Assembly: GCF_021277265.1 (NCBI RefSeq) | Contig: NZ_JAJSOH010000021.1 | Coordinates: forward strand, 1 to 64,000 | Source of the DNA: Kineosporia rhizophila | GTDB lineage: Bacteria > Actinomycetota > Actinomycetes > Actinomycetales > Kineosporiaceae | DNA: 64,000 nt | Reading direction: 5' to 3' | Part shown: in pieces, positions 18,201-26,302 of the stretch | Numbering within the stretch: position 1 is the first letter of the stretch | Layout of the letters: every line of letters starts with the position of its first letter | Made by a program: the position numbers and the translations under genes | Notes under the pieces: model-generated | Told to the model about the DNA's origin: nothing | What the model saw: the letters and a program-made list of their open reading frames with translations, nothing else | Databases searched by the model: none

Positions 18201-18489
18201 CTTCCCCGATCTCGGGCACCTCGGCCGCGGCCAGCGACTCGGTCAGCCGGCCGAGCGTGGCCAGGGCCAGGTCCGGATCGGGGCTGTCGGCCAGCGCGGC
18301 CAGCAGCTTCTCCCCCGGCGGGGGCAGCTCGCGGGTGAAGGTGTCCGGCTCCCCCTCCGGCTCGGCCGCCATCAGCTCGGTCATCCCCGGGGTGCTGAGT
18401 ACGCGTTCGGCGCCGGAAGGGTCGGCGAAACCGAACCGGGCCAGCCGGGCGGTCAAACTTGCCTGACGCGCAGTCGTCACCCGCCCCAC
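15283..18489 (-). CDS. glnE: bifunctional glutamine synthetase adenylyltransferase/adenylyl-removing enzyme
   Basis: The 1068-residue protein has two nucleotidyltransferase domains in tandem, each followed by a helical regulatory domain. The first has GKCGGRELNYVSDVDVIYV, and the second GRLGGREISYSSDADVLFV; both keep the G-G-x-E and D-x-D metal-binding residues. GlnE adds or removes AMP on a tyrosine of GSI-beta synthetases according to nitrogen status. GTG at 18489 is taken; a GTG at 18480 is also possible. In mycobacteria and streptomycetes glnE lies beside glnA2. Here two unrelated genes separate them. Confidence 0.95.
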   Translation of the reverse strand: MGRVTTARQASLTARLARFGFADPSGAERVLSTPGMTELMAAEPEGEPDTFTRELPPPGEKLLAALADSPDPDLALATLGRLTESLAAAEVPEIGEGGPVAQLGQVLHRDGLTARRLFAVLGGSGALGDHLVRHPGQWPVIDGELGGDDGPVQSPGRPGDHEADHHGHAQKFLEGVPPRPFSSFTADELRAELLRAVGADPQAQVPVSELPQDAATDALRVAYRRRLLGLAARDLAADNPLAIVPTVAAILADLAAAALEAALAVARGSLPGHGKNCRLAVIGMGKCGGRELNYVSDVDVIYVVEAVEGADEQKAITEGTRLASTLGLVCSKATPEGTLWPVDANLRPEGRQGPLVRTLASHLTYYERWAKTWEFQALLKARLVAGDADLGARYLAGIEPMVWKAAERENFVADVQAMRRRVEEHLKGPDADRELKLGAGGLRDVEFSVQLLQLVHGRIDARLRTANTLLGLEALSTFGYVGRADAAELDRAYRMLRALEHRIQLFRLQRTHVVPSGEADLRRLGREFGYRADPGAALTGLWRRQAREVRRLHEKLFYRPLLAAAAELTSDEARLTPEAARARLAALGYRDPAGAMRHLTALTLGVSRRAAIQRQLLPVMLGWFADGADPDAGLLDFRRLSEALGSTHWYLKMLRDSGAAAERLAHVLSSSQLVADLLQRAPEAVALLETDEVLRPQPLSSMIAGVRKGAARHEGEPVAAAMSARAVRRREIIRTGVADVVGLSDIDTVGRALSDCAVAALDGALVAAADSVRARRGDLPVRMAVIAMGRLGGREISYSSDADVLFVADPLPGADPHEAQAAATDLCAELRRLLSMTGPEPALAVDANLRPEGRNGPLVRSLASYRDYYARWSVAWEAQALTRARPIAGETDLGEQFVELIDPLRWREGGLPDAALKEIRRIKARVESERLPRGADPHRHLKLGRGALADVEWTVQLYQLQHAHEVPGLRVTGTMEALAAAVEADLVTEGDGEVLAEAWRLAARFRNAIMLWKGNASDVPPTNHTSLDGVARIMGYPPGSAGQLDEDYQRVTRRARTVVERLFYGWDV

Positions 18490-18507
18490 CGTAAAGGACG
18501 ATGCCGG

Positions 18508-19806
18508 TCAGCCGGAGGCCGCGGCGTACAGCGAGGCGATCTCGGCCGGGGTGAGGGCCCGGTTCCACACCGCCACCTCGTCCACCTGCCCCCGGAACGA
18601 CTCGCTGAACGAAGGGGCCCCGACGGCCACCTTCGTCGCGGTCGAGACCAGCTGGCCGGGCCCGGTCACCGTCGGGCTGGTGCCGCCCACCACGCCGTCC
18701 CGGAAGATCCGCACGGTGCTGCCGTCCCAGGTCCCCACGTAGAAGTGCCAGGCGTCGTCGGCCGGAGCCGGGATCGCCGCCGTCGGGCGGGACGGGGTCC
18801 CCGCGGTGAGGTCGAACAGGAAGCGCATGTGGGTGGTGCTGGCGTCCAGCGCCAGCAGGTAGCTGACCCCGCCCGCGCCGGAGTACATCAGCTTCGACAC
18901 CACCCGCCCACTGGCCTGGTTGGTCACGTTCGACGGCAGTTTCACCCAGGCCATGACGCTGATCGGCCCGCGAATGTCGAGCGAGGCCGGACCGGTGGCC
19001 ACGGTGGCCGCCCCCTGTGCGTTACTGTTCAGGCCGATGGCCCGTTTGACCCCGCCGGTGACGGCCCCGGCCAGGTCCAGGGTGGGCGGTCCGACGAAGG
19101 ACATCGGGGTCGTACCGGCCACGTCGGCCGCGGTCGGCCCCGAGCTCTCGTCCAGGGGCCAGTAGGCGACCGGGCCCAGCGCCTGGGTCCGGTCGGCAAA
19201 GGCCGACCGGTCGGTGGTGGCGATGCTGAACGTGGTGGAACTGGTGGCAGTGAACTGGGCCGAGGTGGCAGACGTGGGCACCAGGACACCGGCCACCAGC
19301 GCGCCGCTCACCAGGGTTCCGGCCAGGAGCCCCCGCCTGGCCCGGCGACCGCCCGCGACCCCGAGCCCGACCCCCACACCGACCGCCGCCAGGCAGAGGA
19401 CGACCCCAGCACCCGGGAGGGGCAGTCTGCCCAGCGGAACCACCATCCGCACCGACCCCACCACTGCCTCGGCCGGCACCGGTACCGGGTCGGCCGCCGG
19501 ATTGGCGTCGCCCTGAGTGGTGTACTCCCGCCGGACCGGATCGACCCCGACGACGCGATGCGTCACCAGTACTCCGGTGCCCGGCTGTCGGTAGGTGACC
19601 ACCGTGCCGATCGGGACCCACCGGCGTCCGTCGTTCTTGATCACCACCACGTCACCGGACCTGACCGCCGGCTCCATCGACCCCGAAACGACCGTGTACG
19701 ACTGCCAGTCCGTCAGCCGGGGCAGCCCTGACCCCAGCCCGACCAGCACCGCGGCGAACCCCAGCACCAGCCCCAGCACGATTCCCGCTGCAACCCGGCC
19801 CGCCAC
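18508..19806 (-). CDS. SipW-type signal peptidase I fused to a LamG (concanavalin A-like) domain
   Basis: The 432-residue protein starts with a membrane segment (about 6-28). The S26B signal peptidase domain follows, with the catalytic serine in SGSMEP (Ser43), the histidine in VTHRVV (His83) and the aspartate in TQGDAN (Asp100). A second membrane segment spans about 131-152. Residues 154-190 then read as a complete new signal sequence: RRARRG, a hydrophobic run, and TSAQFTATSSTTFSIA, which fits the A-x-F motif of SipW-dependent substrates. From about 213 (AYWPLDESSG) to the end is a LamG domain with AVWNRALTPAEIASLY. GTG at 19806 has AGGAG nine bases upstream and lies just after the TasA-like gene. 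The peptidase may release its own LamG part. Confidence 0.85.
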   Translation of the reverse strand: MAGRVAAGIVLGLVLGFAAVLVGLGSGLPRLTDWQSYTVVSGSMEPAVRSGDVVVIKNDGRRWVPIGTVVTYRQPGTGVLVTHRVVGVDPVRREYTTQGDANPAADPVPVPAEAVVGSVRMVVPLGRLPLPGAGVVLCLAAVGVGVGLGVAGGRRARRGLLAGTLVSGALVAGVLVPTSATSAQFTATSSTTFSIATTDRSAFADRTQALGPVAYWPLDESSGPTAADVAGTTPMSFVGPPTLDLAGAVTGGVKRAIGLNSNAQGAATVATGPASLDIRGPISVMAWVKLPSNVTNQASGRVVSKLMYSGAGGVSYLLALDASTTHMRFLFDLTAGTPSRPTAAIPAPADDAWHFYVGTWDGSTVRIFRDGVVGGTSPTVTGPGQLVSTATKVAVGAPSFSESFRGQVDEVAVWNRALTPAEIASLYAAASG

Positions 19807-19811
19807 CCCGC

Positions 19812-20405
19812 TCAGCTCCTGGCTTCCCAGGTGAAAGACCCTGATGCGGAGGCATTCTGAGCAGCCGGGGTGCTGCGCACGGTGATCGTGAACCGGTAGC
19901 TGCGAGAAGCCGGAGTCGCGGTCGGCGACCATGCCCCGACGCCGGTGGCGAAGGACGCCGCGGCCGTCGCGAAGGCCGCCAAGGTGCCGCTGTACAGGGT
20001 GCTGGTGGCGGTGAAGCCTGAGCAGTCGCCGAACGCGCCCCCTGTCCCTTCGGCCACGGTCAGGTCCAGCTGGTCGGCCAGGGCACCGCCCGCGCTCGCG
20101 TAGAGCCGCACCTGCGTACCCGACACCAGCGACCCGGTGTAGGTCACGGTGATGCACCGGCTCCGCGTCTGCCCGCTGGCCAGGAGCCCGTCCGAGCCGG
20201 TGCTGAACGTCGCCTGGCCGTGGTCGTCGTCCGTCACCGAGACGGTTCCCGCCGACCAGCTGCCGGTGGCCGGGGTGGAGCCGCTGAAGGCCGCACCGGT
20301 GGTGTGCCAGACCAGCGAGCCGCACGCCAGGGCCCCGATCAGCGCCCCTCCCCCGACCGCGGGCCAGAACCCGCGCGCCGACGCACGGGCAGCGGCGTCG
20401 GGCAT
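19812..20405 (-). CDS. TasA/camelysin-like protein with SipW-dependent signal peptide
   Basis: The 197-residue protein has a basic start, a hydrophobic segment (about 14-33) and the junction HTTGAAFSGSTPATGSWSAG (35-54). This is the characteristic SipW-type cleavage region, with A-x-F-S then a spaced W/F-S-A-G-T-V. The remainder is beta-rich and full of threonine, serine and glycine, with two cysteines (CITVTY, GDCSGF). Homologues in Bacillus form extracellular matrix fibres; the actinomycete group is less studied. It is exported and probably cut by the adjacent peptidase. ATG at 20405 has an AGGAG 8 bases upstream. Its stop lies five bases before the peptidase GTG. Confidence 0.8.
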   Translation of the reverse strand: MPDAAARASARGFWPAVGGGALIGALACGSLVWHTTGAAFSGSTPATGSWSAGTVSVTDDDHGQATFSTGSDGLLASGQTRSRCITVTYTGSLVSGTQVRLYASAGGALADQLDLTVAEGTGGAFGDCSGFTATSTLYSGTLAAFATAAASFATGVGAWSPTATPASRSYRFTITVRSTPAAQNASASGSFTWEARS

Positions 20406-20431
20406 CGCACGGGCTCCTGGTCGAGGCTGGT

Positions 20432-20465
20432 TGTTCGTGGAAAGACGGGTCTCTTCCCACGAACA
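20432..20465 (-). terminator. stem-loop between glnA2 and the TasA-like gene
   Basis: TGTTCGTGG and CCACGAACA form the outer stem and further pairing is possible inside (AGA with TCT). It lies 80 bases after the glnA2 stop and 27 bases before the TasA-like ATG, so it can end the glnA2 message or structure the leader of the next gene. No T-run follows. Confidence 0.5.
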
Positions 20466-20479
20466 GTCGCCCGCCGGGC

Positions 20480-20510
20480 GCCGCAGGCACAGCCGCAGGC
20501 ACAGCCGCAG
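20480..20510. repeat. 12-bp tandem repeat GCCGCAGGCACA, 2.6 copies
   Basis: Two full identical units and seven bases of a third lie just after the 3' end of glnA2. Function is unknown; it may mark the junction where the secretion gene pair was inserted. Confidence 0.6.
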
Positions 20511-20545
20511 CTCCCAGAATCAGCCGATCGCCGGGTGGCGCCGGC

Positions 20546-21883
20546 TCACAGCAGCGGCAGGTACCGCTTCAGCTCGAACGGGGTGACCTGTGAGCGGTAC
20601 TCCTGCCACTCCGCCCGCTTGTTGCGCAGGAAGAAGTCGAACACGCCCTCGCCCAGGGTCTCCGCCACCAGCTCGGAGTCCTCCATGATCGAGATCGCCT
20701 GGTCGAGGTTGCTGGGCAGCCGGGTGATCCCCATCGCCCGGCGCTCGGCCTCGGTCAGCGACCAGACGTTGTCGTCGGCGCCGTCGGGCAGCTCCAGCCC
20801 CTCCTCGATGCCCTTCATGCCTGCGTTCAGCATCAGGGCGAAGGCCAGGTAGGGGTTGGTGGCGCTGTCCAGGCCGCGGTACTCGACCCGGGTGGACTGG
20901 CCCTTGCCGGGCTTGTACATCGGCACCCGGATCAGGGCCGAGCGGTTGTTGTGCCCCCAGCACACGTAGGCCGGGGCCTCGGCGCCGCCCCAGATCCGCT
21001 TGTACGAGTTCACCCACTGGTTGGTCACCGCGGTGATCTCGGCGGCGTGCTTGAGCAGGCCGGCGATGAACTGCCGGGCGATCTTGCTGAGCTGGTACTC
21101 GGCGCCGGCCTCGTGGAAGGCGTTGGTGTCGCCCTCGAACAGCGAGAAGTGCGTGTGCATGCCCGAGCCCGGGTGCGCGTTCAGCGGCTTGGGCATGAAG
21201 GTGGCGTAGAGCCCCTGCTCCAGCGCCACCTCCTTGATCACGCTGCGGAACGTCATGATGTTGTCGGCCATGGTCAGCGCGTCGGCGTAACGCAGGTCGA
21301 TCTCGTTCTGCCCCGGGCCGGCCTCGTGGTGGCTGAACTCGACCGAGATGCCCATCGACTCCAGCACGCCGATCGCGGCCCGGCGGAAGTCGTGGGTGGT
21401 GCCGCGCGGCACGTGGTCGAAGTACCCGGCCTGGTCGACCGGCTCGGGCTCCTGGCCCTCGAAGGTCGGCTCCTTGAACAGGTAGAACTCGATCTCGGGG
21501 TGGGTGTAGAAGCTCAGCCCGTGCTCGGCGGCCTTGTTCAGGGCGCGCTTGAGCACGTTGCGCGGGTCCATCAGGGCGGGCTCGCGGCCGGGGGTGAAGA
21601 TGTCGCAGAACATCCGGGCGGTGCCCTGGGACTCCCCGCGCCAGGGCAGCACCTGGAACGTCGAGGGGTCGGGCTTGGCCAGCATGTCGGCCTCGTGCAC
21701 CCGGGCCAGGCCCTCGATCGCCGAGCCGTCGAACCCGATGCCCTCGGCGAAGGCCCCCTCCAGCTCGGCCGGGGCGATCGAGACGCTCTTCAGTGAACCG
21801 AGGATGTCGGTGAACCAGAGCCGGATGAACCGGATGTCCCGCTCCTCGATCGAGCGGAGGATGAACTCCTGCTGCCTGTCCAT
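20546..21883 (-). CDS. glnA2: GlnA2-type glutamine synthetase family enzyme (candidate gamma-glutamylpolyamine synthetase)
   Basis: The 445-residue product is a GSI-fold enzyme. Motifs seen are [52 protein letters not shown] for ATP, and NRSALIRVP for glutamate. The opening and length match actinobacterial GlnA2. In S. coelicolor that group has been shown to glutamylate polyamines rather than make glutamine. The C-terminal region where GSI-beta carries the adenylylated tyrosine reads [10 protein letters not shown] here, with tryptophan instead. It is therefore probably not a GlnE target despite the conserved neighbourhood. ATG at 21883 has AAGGA nearby. It is divergent from panB. Confidence 0.88.
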   Translation of the reverse strand: MDRQQEFILRSIEERDIRFIRLWFTDILGSLKSVSIAPAELEGAFAEGIGFDGSAIEGLARVHEADMLAKPDPSTFQVLPWRGESQGTARMFCDIFTPGREPALMDPRNVLKRALNKAAEHGLSFYTHPEIEFYLFKEPTFEGQEPEPVDQAGYFDHVPRGTTHDFRRAAIGVLESMGISVEFSHHEAGPGQNEIDLRYADALTMADNIMTFRSVIKEVALEQGLYATFMPKPLNAHPGSGMHTHFSLFEGDTNAFHEAGAEYQLSKIARQFIAGLLKHAAEITAVTNQWVNSYKRIWGGAEAPAYVCWGHNNRSALIRVPMYKPGKGQSTRVEYRGLDSATNPYLAFALMLNAGMKGIEEGLELPDGADDNVWSLTEAERRAMGITRLPSNLDQAISIMEDSELVAETLGEGVFDFFLRNKRAEWQEYRSQVTPFELKRYLPLL

Positions 21884-22131
21884 GCCGGTCCTTTCCTTCT
21901 CCCTGCCCACGGACGGTTCCGCCGGTAGTGCCGAGCCTGCCAGATCGCGGGGTGCCCGGTGCACCCGCCGTCCCGCTCCGTCGCGGTTCACCAGGCCAGG
22001 GTGTCGCACCTAACACCCCCACGGAGCGGCACAAGGCGCTCCCCTGTGACGGCCCGCACGCCCAGCGCCCGTGGTGGCCCCGAACAACGGGTGGACGATG
22101 GGTGGGTGGACATTCGCGAGGAGGCAGGGCG

Positions 22132-22983
22132 ATGAGCCAGCAGCCGGAAGAGACCGCCCCCTACGGCGGCGACCAGGGTGGACCGAAGAAGATCCGGATC
22201 CACCATCTGCAGCAGATGAAGGCCCGCGGTGAGCGCTGGGCCATGCTGACCGCCTACGACCAGCTCTCGGCCTCGGTGTTCGACGCCGCCGGGATCCCGG
22301 TGCTGCTGGTCGGCGACTCGGCCGCCAACAACGTGCTCGGCCAGGCCACCACGCTGCCGATCACCACCGACGAGATGATCCCGCTGGTGCGGGCGGTGTC
22401 CGGGGCCGCGCGGCGCGCCCTGGTGGTGGCCGACCTGCCGTTCGGCAGCTACCAGGCCTCACCCCAGCAGGCGTTCGGCACCGCCGCAAGGATGCTGAAG
22501 GAGGGGCTGGCGCACGCGGTGAAGCTCGAGGGCGGCGCGGTGATGGCCCCCACGGTGAAGCTGCTCACCGACTCCGGCGTGCCGGTGATGGCGCACATCG
22601 GCTTCACCCCGCAGAGCGAGCACGCGCTGGGTGGCTACCGGGTCCAGGGCCGCGGCGAGGCGGCCGAGCGGCTGCTCGAGGACGCACTGGCGCTGCAGGC
22701 CGCCGGGGCCTTCGCGGTGCTCATGGAGATGGTCCCGGCCCCGGCCGCCGCCGCCGTGACCAAGGCGCTCGACGTGCCCACGGTGGGCATCGGCGCCGGC
22801 CCCGACTGCGACGCCCAGGTGCTGGTCTGGACCGACATGGCCGGCCTGACCGAGGGCCGCACCCCGCGCTTCGTGAAGAAGTACGCGGACCTGCGCGGGG
22901 TACTCACCCAGGCCGCGCAGGAATACGCCCGCGACGTCCGGCACGGCACCTTCCCCGCGCCGGAACATTCGTTCGAGGAGTAG
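22132..22983 (+). CDS. panB: 3-methyl-2-oxobutanoate hydroxymethyltransferase
   Basis: The 283-residue cytoplasmic enzyme transfers a hydroxymethyl group from methylene-tetrahydrofolate to ketoisovalerate, the first step of pantothenate and CoA synthesis. Motifs are [33 protein letters not shown] with the metal aspartate, [26 protein letters not shown] and [18 protein letters not shown]. The start at 22132 follows a GAGGAGG 8 bases upstream. The frame is open earlier, to 21928, but has no support there. It is alone on this strand, next to glnA2 as in other actinobacteria. Confidence 0.95.
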   Translation: MSQQPEETAPYGGDQGGPKKIRIHHLQQMKARGERWAMLTAYDQLSASVFDAAGIPVLLVGDSAANNVLGQATTLPITTDEMIPLVRAVSGAARRALVVADLPFGSYQASPQQAFGTAARMLKEGLAHAVKLEGGAVMAPTVKLLTDSGVPVMAHIGFTPQSEHALGGYRVQGRGEAAERLLEDALALQAAGAFAVLMEMVPAPAAAAVTKALDVPTVGIGAGPDCDAQVLVWTDMAGLTEGRTPRFVKKYADLRGVLTQAAQEYARDVRHGTFPAPEHSFEE

Positions 22984-22986
22984 CTC

Positions 22987-23178
22987 TCAGTCCTCTTTCC
23001 AGCGGCGGTCCTCCTCGTCCCAGGCCTCCGTGCGGGCCCGGGCCGACTCGAGGGCCGCCTGGGCGGCCTCCCGGGTGGGGTAGGGGCCCATCACGTCCTT
23101 GCCCTGGCCCTTGTGGTCGCTCACCTCGACCTGCCCGGTCGAGAGGTTGTACCAGTACTGTTCGGCACCGTCACTCAT
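22987..23178 (-). CDS. small SPOR-like domain protein
   Basis: The 63-residue protein reads as one beta-hairpin and one helix: QYWYNLSTGQVEVSD, then MGPYPTREAAQAALESARAR. The G-P-Y-x-T-x-x-E-A-x-x-A pattern is the signature of SPOR-like repeats. There is no signal peptide, so it is probably cytoplasmic and does not bind cell-wall glycan. Small proteins of this type are common in actinomycetes, with unknown function. ATG at 23178 is preferred over the longer frame because conservation-like composition begins there. It is convergent with panB with only three bases between the stops. Confidence 0.7.
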   Translation of the reverse strand: MSDGAEQYWYNLSTGQVEVSDHKGQGKDVMGPYPTREAAQAALESARARTEAWDEEDRRWKED

Positions 23179-23328
23179 GATCACGACGATAGCCCGCACC
23201 GCCCGGGCCCGCCCCCGCAGCGGACGACGGTTCAAGGCCAGGCAGACACCGGCCGATGTCAGGTGCGTCACCTTCCCCGCTCTCACCGTTCGAGAGCGCC
23301 CTGGAATTCCTGCTCGGGGGCATCAGTC

Positions 23329-23688
23329 ATGGACGTACGCGTCAACACCGCGCCGTCAGCACCGTCTTTCGGCCGGATCCGGCCGGCCTCGCTCGACCCG
23401 GACACCGGAGCGGGCGGCTCGGCCGGTTCCGGCTGGTCGCTGGACACCGGCAACCCGGGCCAGAACCGCCAGCCGGGAAAGGGTTTCGGGGCCATCGTCG
23501 ACGGCTCGGCCGACATCCGGCAGGCCGGTTCGGACGCCTACCTGACCGCGATGTACGTGCAGTACGTCGACTACCGGGGCCCGGGCCGGGGCACCGTGGA
23601 GAACCCGCTGGCGCCGCGCGGTGTCCGCGCCGCCCAGACCGTGCCGATGTCCCTGGCCGTGGGCCTCCAGGTCGACTACACAGTCTGA
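23329..23688 (+). CDS. hypothetical protein, 119 residues
   Basis: ATG at 23329 starts an unrecognised protein, glycine-, proline- and serine-rich in its first half (DPDTGAGGSAGSGWSLDTG). A more ordered second half has SDAYLTAMYVQYVDYRG and ends SLAVGLQVDYTV. No signal peptide or membrane segment is seen. Third codon positions are strongly G/C, which supports coding. A GGGGG stretch 8 bases upstream may serve as ribosome site. It lies 72 bases before map and may share its message. Confidence 0.5.
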   Translation: MDVRVNTAPSAPSFGRIRPASLDPDTGAGGSAGSGWSLDTGNPGQNRQPGKGFGAIVDGSADIRQAGSDAYLTAMYVQYVDYRGPGRGTVENPLAPRGVRAAQTVPMSLAVGLQVDYTV

Positions 23689-23760
23689 GCTCGCCCCCGG
23701 AGCAGTCAGCCCGAGGTCTGGACCGGCTCGTACCGGCACGGGGACCTAAACTGGGCGACC

Positions 23761-24648
23761 ATGAGCACAGGTACCTCCGCACCACTGGGCACGCTGGTGC
23801 CCGGAGTGGTGGGCCCCCGCCGGGCCGTCCCTGCCGGCATCGTGCGCCCGGAGTACGTGGACAAGCCCGCCCCCGCCAAGTACACGGGGCCGGAGGTCAA
23901 GGACGCGGCCACGATCGAGCTGATGCGCGAGGCCGGGCGGATCGCCGGGTCGGCGCTGGCCGAGGTGGGTAAGCACGTGCAGCCCGGCGTGACCACCGAC
24001 GAGCTCGACCGGATCGGCCACGAGTACCTGCTCGACCACGGCGTCTACCCCTCCACGCTGGGCTACAAGGGCTTCCCGAAGTCGTTGTGCACCAGCCTGA
24101 ACGAGGTGGTCTGCCACGGCATCCCGGACTCCACGGTGGTCCGGGACGGCGACATCCTCAACGTCGACATCACCGGCTACCTCACCCGCGACGGCCTCGG
24201 CGTGCACGGCGACTGCGACGCCACCTTCCTGGCCGGCGACGTCGACGAGGAGTCGCGGCTGCTGGTGGAGCGCACCCACGAGGCGATGATGCGCGGCATC
24301 AAGGCCGTGCGCCCGGGCCGGCAGATCAACGTCATCGGCCGCGTGATCGAGGCCTACGCCAGGCGTTTCGGCTACGGCGTGGTGCGCGACTTCACCGGCC
24401 ACGGCATCGGCACCGGCTTCCACACCGGCCTGGTGGTGCCGCACTACGACGCCGCCCCCGGTTTCGCCACGGTGATCGAGCCGGGCATGACCTTCACCAT
24501 CGAGCCGATGCTCACCCTCGGCACGCACGAGTGGGAGATGTGGGACGACGGGTGGACGGTGGTGACCAAGGACCGCCGGCGCACCGCCCAGTTCGAGCAC
24601 ACCGTCCTGGTCACCGAGTCCGGCGCCGAGATTCTCACCCTCCCCTGA
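23761..24648 (+). CDS. map: methionine aminopeptidase, type I
   Basis: The 295-residue enzyme removes the initiator methionine from nascent proteins. The five metal ligands are visible: aspartates in DITGY and HGDCDATF, histidine in GHGIGTGFH, and glutamates in TIEPML and FEHTVLV. The N-terminal extension of about 45 residues with P-rich sequence ([18 protein letters not shown]) is the SH3-ligand-like extension of the actinobacterial MapB group. ATG at 23761 fits the family start. It is followed 35 bases later by ppgK. Confidence 0.95.
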   Translation: MSTGTSAPLGTLVPGVVGPRRAVPAGIVRPEYVDKPAPAKYTGPEVKDAATIELMREAGRIAGSALAEVGKHVQPGVTTDELDRIGHEYLLDHGVYPSTLGYKGFPKSLCTSLNEVVCHGIPDSTVVRDGDILNVDITGYLTRDGLGVHGDCDATFLAGDVDEESRLLVERTHEAMMRGIKAVRPGRQINVIGRVIEAYARRFGYGVVRDFTGHGIGTGFHTGLVVPHYDAAPGFATVIEPGMTFTIEPMLTLGTHEWEMWDDGWTVVTKDRRRTAQFEHTVLVTESGAEILTLP

Positions 24649-24683
24649 GCCCCATTCCTGAACGATCACAACTAGGGACGTGT

Positions 24684-25499
24684 ATGAGCACCGACCAGCC
24701 CCCTCTCACCGCTGAGATCTCCGCCCTCACGGGCGGTTTCGGGATCGACATCGGTGGCTCGGGGATCAAGGGCGCCCCGGTCGACCTGACCGAGGGCCGG
24801 TTCGCGGCCGAGCGGCTGCGCATCCCCACCCCGCAGCCCTCCACCCCCGGCGCGGTCGCCGACGTGGTGGCCGAGATCGTCGAGAGCTTCGGCGAGGCCG
24901 CGGGCACCGGGCCGGTCGGCGTCACCTTCCCCGCGGTGATCCAGCACGGGGTGGCCCGCACCGCCGCCAACGTGGACAAGACCTGGATCGACACCGACGT
25001 GGACACGCTGTTCACGGCCCGGCTCAACCGCAGCGTGCACGTGGTCAACGATGCGGACGCGGCCGGGGTGGCCGAGGCCCGGTTCGGCGCCGCCCGCGAC
25101 ACCAAGGGCCTGGTCGTCGTGGTCACCCTGGGCACCGGGATCGGGTCGGCGGTGCTGCTCGACGGCAAGCTGATGCCGAACACCGAGCTGGGGCACCTGG
25201 AGATCGATGGTCACGACGCGGAGAGCCGGGCGGCCGACAGCGCCCGCGAGCGGGAAGACCTGTCCTGGGAGAAGTGGGCGCACCGGCTGCAGAACTACTT
25301 CTCCACCGTGGAGAACCTGTTCTGGCCCGACCTGTTCGTGGTCGGCGGCGGGGTGAGCAAGAAGAGCAGCAAGTTCCTGCCCCTGCTCGACCTGCGCACC
25401 CCGATCGTGCCGGCCCAGCTGCTGAACGACGCGGGCATCATCGGTGCCGCGGTGCTGGCCGCCGAGAGCCCCGACGCTCCCCGGCCGCCCGCCCACTGA
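24684..25499 (+). CDS. ppgK: polyphosphate glucokinase
   Basis: The 271-residue ROK-type kinase phosphorylates glucose with polyphosphate or [21 protein letters not shown] (about 13-30) is the phosphate-binding loop. [16 protein letters not shown] carries the catalytic aspartate, and [13 protein letters not shown] the second phosphate loop; [11 protein letters not shown] and [12 protein letters not shown] are typical of the polyphosphate-using branch. The ATG at 24684 is preceded by AGGGACGTGT. The longer frame upstream is a shadow of map. The enzyme is characteristic of Actinomycetota. Confidence 0.94.
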   Translation: MSTDQPPLTAEISALTGGFGIDIGGSGIKGAPVDLTEGRFAAERLRIPTPQPSTPGAVADVVAEIVESFGEAAGTGPVGVTFPAVIQHGVARTAANVDKTWIDTDVDTLFTARLNRSVHVVNDADAAGVAEARFGAARDTKGLVVVVTLGTGIGSAVLLDGKLMPNTELGHLEIDGHDAESRAADSAREREDLSWEKWAHRLQNYFSTVENLFWPDLFVVGGGVSKKSSKFLPLLDLRTPIVPAQLLNDAGIIGAAVLAAESPDAPRPPAH

Positions 25500-25527
25500 C
25501 CGCCGACGGCAGCCTGGCCGGGCGCCC

Positions 25528-25788
25528 TCAGTCGAGGGGTTCGGCCAGGCTGGCGCTGGTCTCGGCGACCATCCGGAAGTAGTCCATCGCCTGCTCCTCG
25601 CCCATGTGCTTGCTGGCCAGCGTGGCCGACAGCGAGGCGAGGGCGGTCACGAACGTGAGCTGGGCACTGCCCTGCAGGTCGCGCAGGATGAAGCTCATGG
25701 CCTCGTGGTCGCCGAGCATCTGGAAGCGGATGAAGGCGGCGGCCCGCTGGTTGGCGAGGGCGGCGGCACGTTGCTCTGCGCTAAACAC
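25528..25788 (-). CDS. small helical hypothetical protein
   Basis: The 86-residue protein begins VFSAEQRAAALANQRAAAFIRFQML and is almost wholly alpha-helical, with no cysteine and no membrane segment. GTG at 25788 is chosen because GAAAGG lies five bases upstream; the frame is open to 25857 without a ribosome site. No family is recognised. It is downstream of rnpB on the same strand and convergent with ppgK. Confidence 0.6.
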   Translation of the reverse strand: MFSAEQRAAALANQRAAAFIRFQMLGDHEAMSFILRDLQGSAQLTFVTALASLSATLASKHMGEEQAMDYFRMVAETSASLAEPLD

Positions 25789-25911
25789 GAGAACCTTTCT
25801 GGTCGACTCCCCCGGTTCTCCCAGTATCCGCGCCGACGACGTCCAGACCTCACTCAAGGTGCACCAAACCCCCGGTGGGGTGAACCGGTTCGGTCACATT
25901 CGGTGATCAGT

Positions 25912-26302
25912 GAGGCGGACGAGCTGGACTGTAAGCCGGATTCTGTGCCGAACGGGTGAACCCGCCCGGCGGCGACCATCCATCTAGGGGCGCCGTTGCC
26001 GGCGTCCTCGTGCGGCCTACCCGGATGCTCGGGCGAGCAGCCCTCGAGCGCATCCTGTCTGGCCTTGCTCCGGGTGGGGTTTACCTAGCCGCTCCGGTCA
26101 CCCGGCGCGCTGGTGGTCTCTTACACCACCGTTTCACCCTTACCCATGGTCCTTGCGGGCCATCGGCGGTCTGTTCTCTGTGGCACTGTCCCGCGGGTTT
26201 CCCCGGGTGGGCGTTACCCACCACCCTGCCCTGTGGAGTCCGGACTTTCCTCGGCGGGCGGCAAGCCGCCCGACGCGGTCGCCCGTCCAGCTCGTCCGCG
26301 AA
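25912..26302 (-). ncRNA. rnpB: RNase P RNA, bacterial class A
   Basis: Read on the minus strand the molecule opens GGACGAGCTGGACGGGCGAC and has the P4 strand GAGGAAAGTCCGGACTCC near its start. The universally conserved segment near AGAGACCACC and the closing P4/P2 strand GGCTTACAGTCCAGCTCGTCC follow. GGACGAGCTGGAC and GTCCAGCTCGTCC pair to form the terminal helix. The long G/C-rich P12-like arm is typical of actinomycetes. The RNA is the catalytic part of the enzyme that trims tRNA 5' ends. Ends are accurate to a few bases. Confidence 0.96.

Noticed and set aside
16039-19731. 1230-codon open frame on the plus strand opposite glnE
   Set aside because: It is antisense to a complete GlnE with both catalytic domains and has the G/P/H/Q-rich composition of high-GC shadow frames; no family match is visible.
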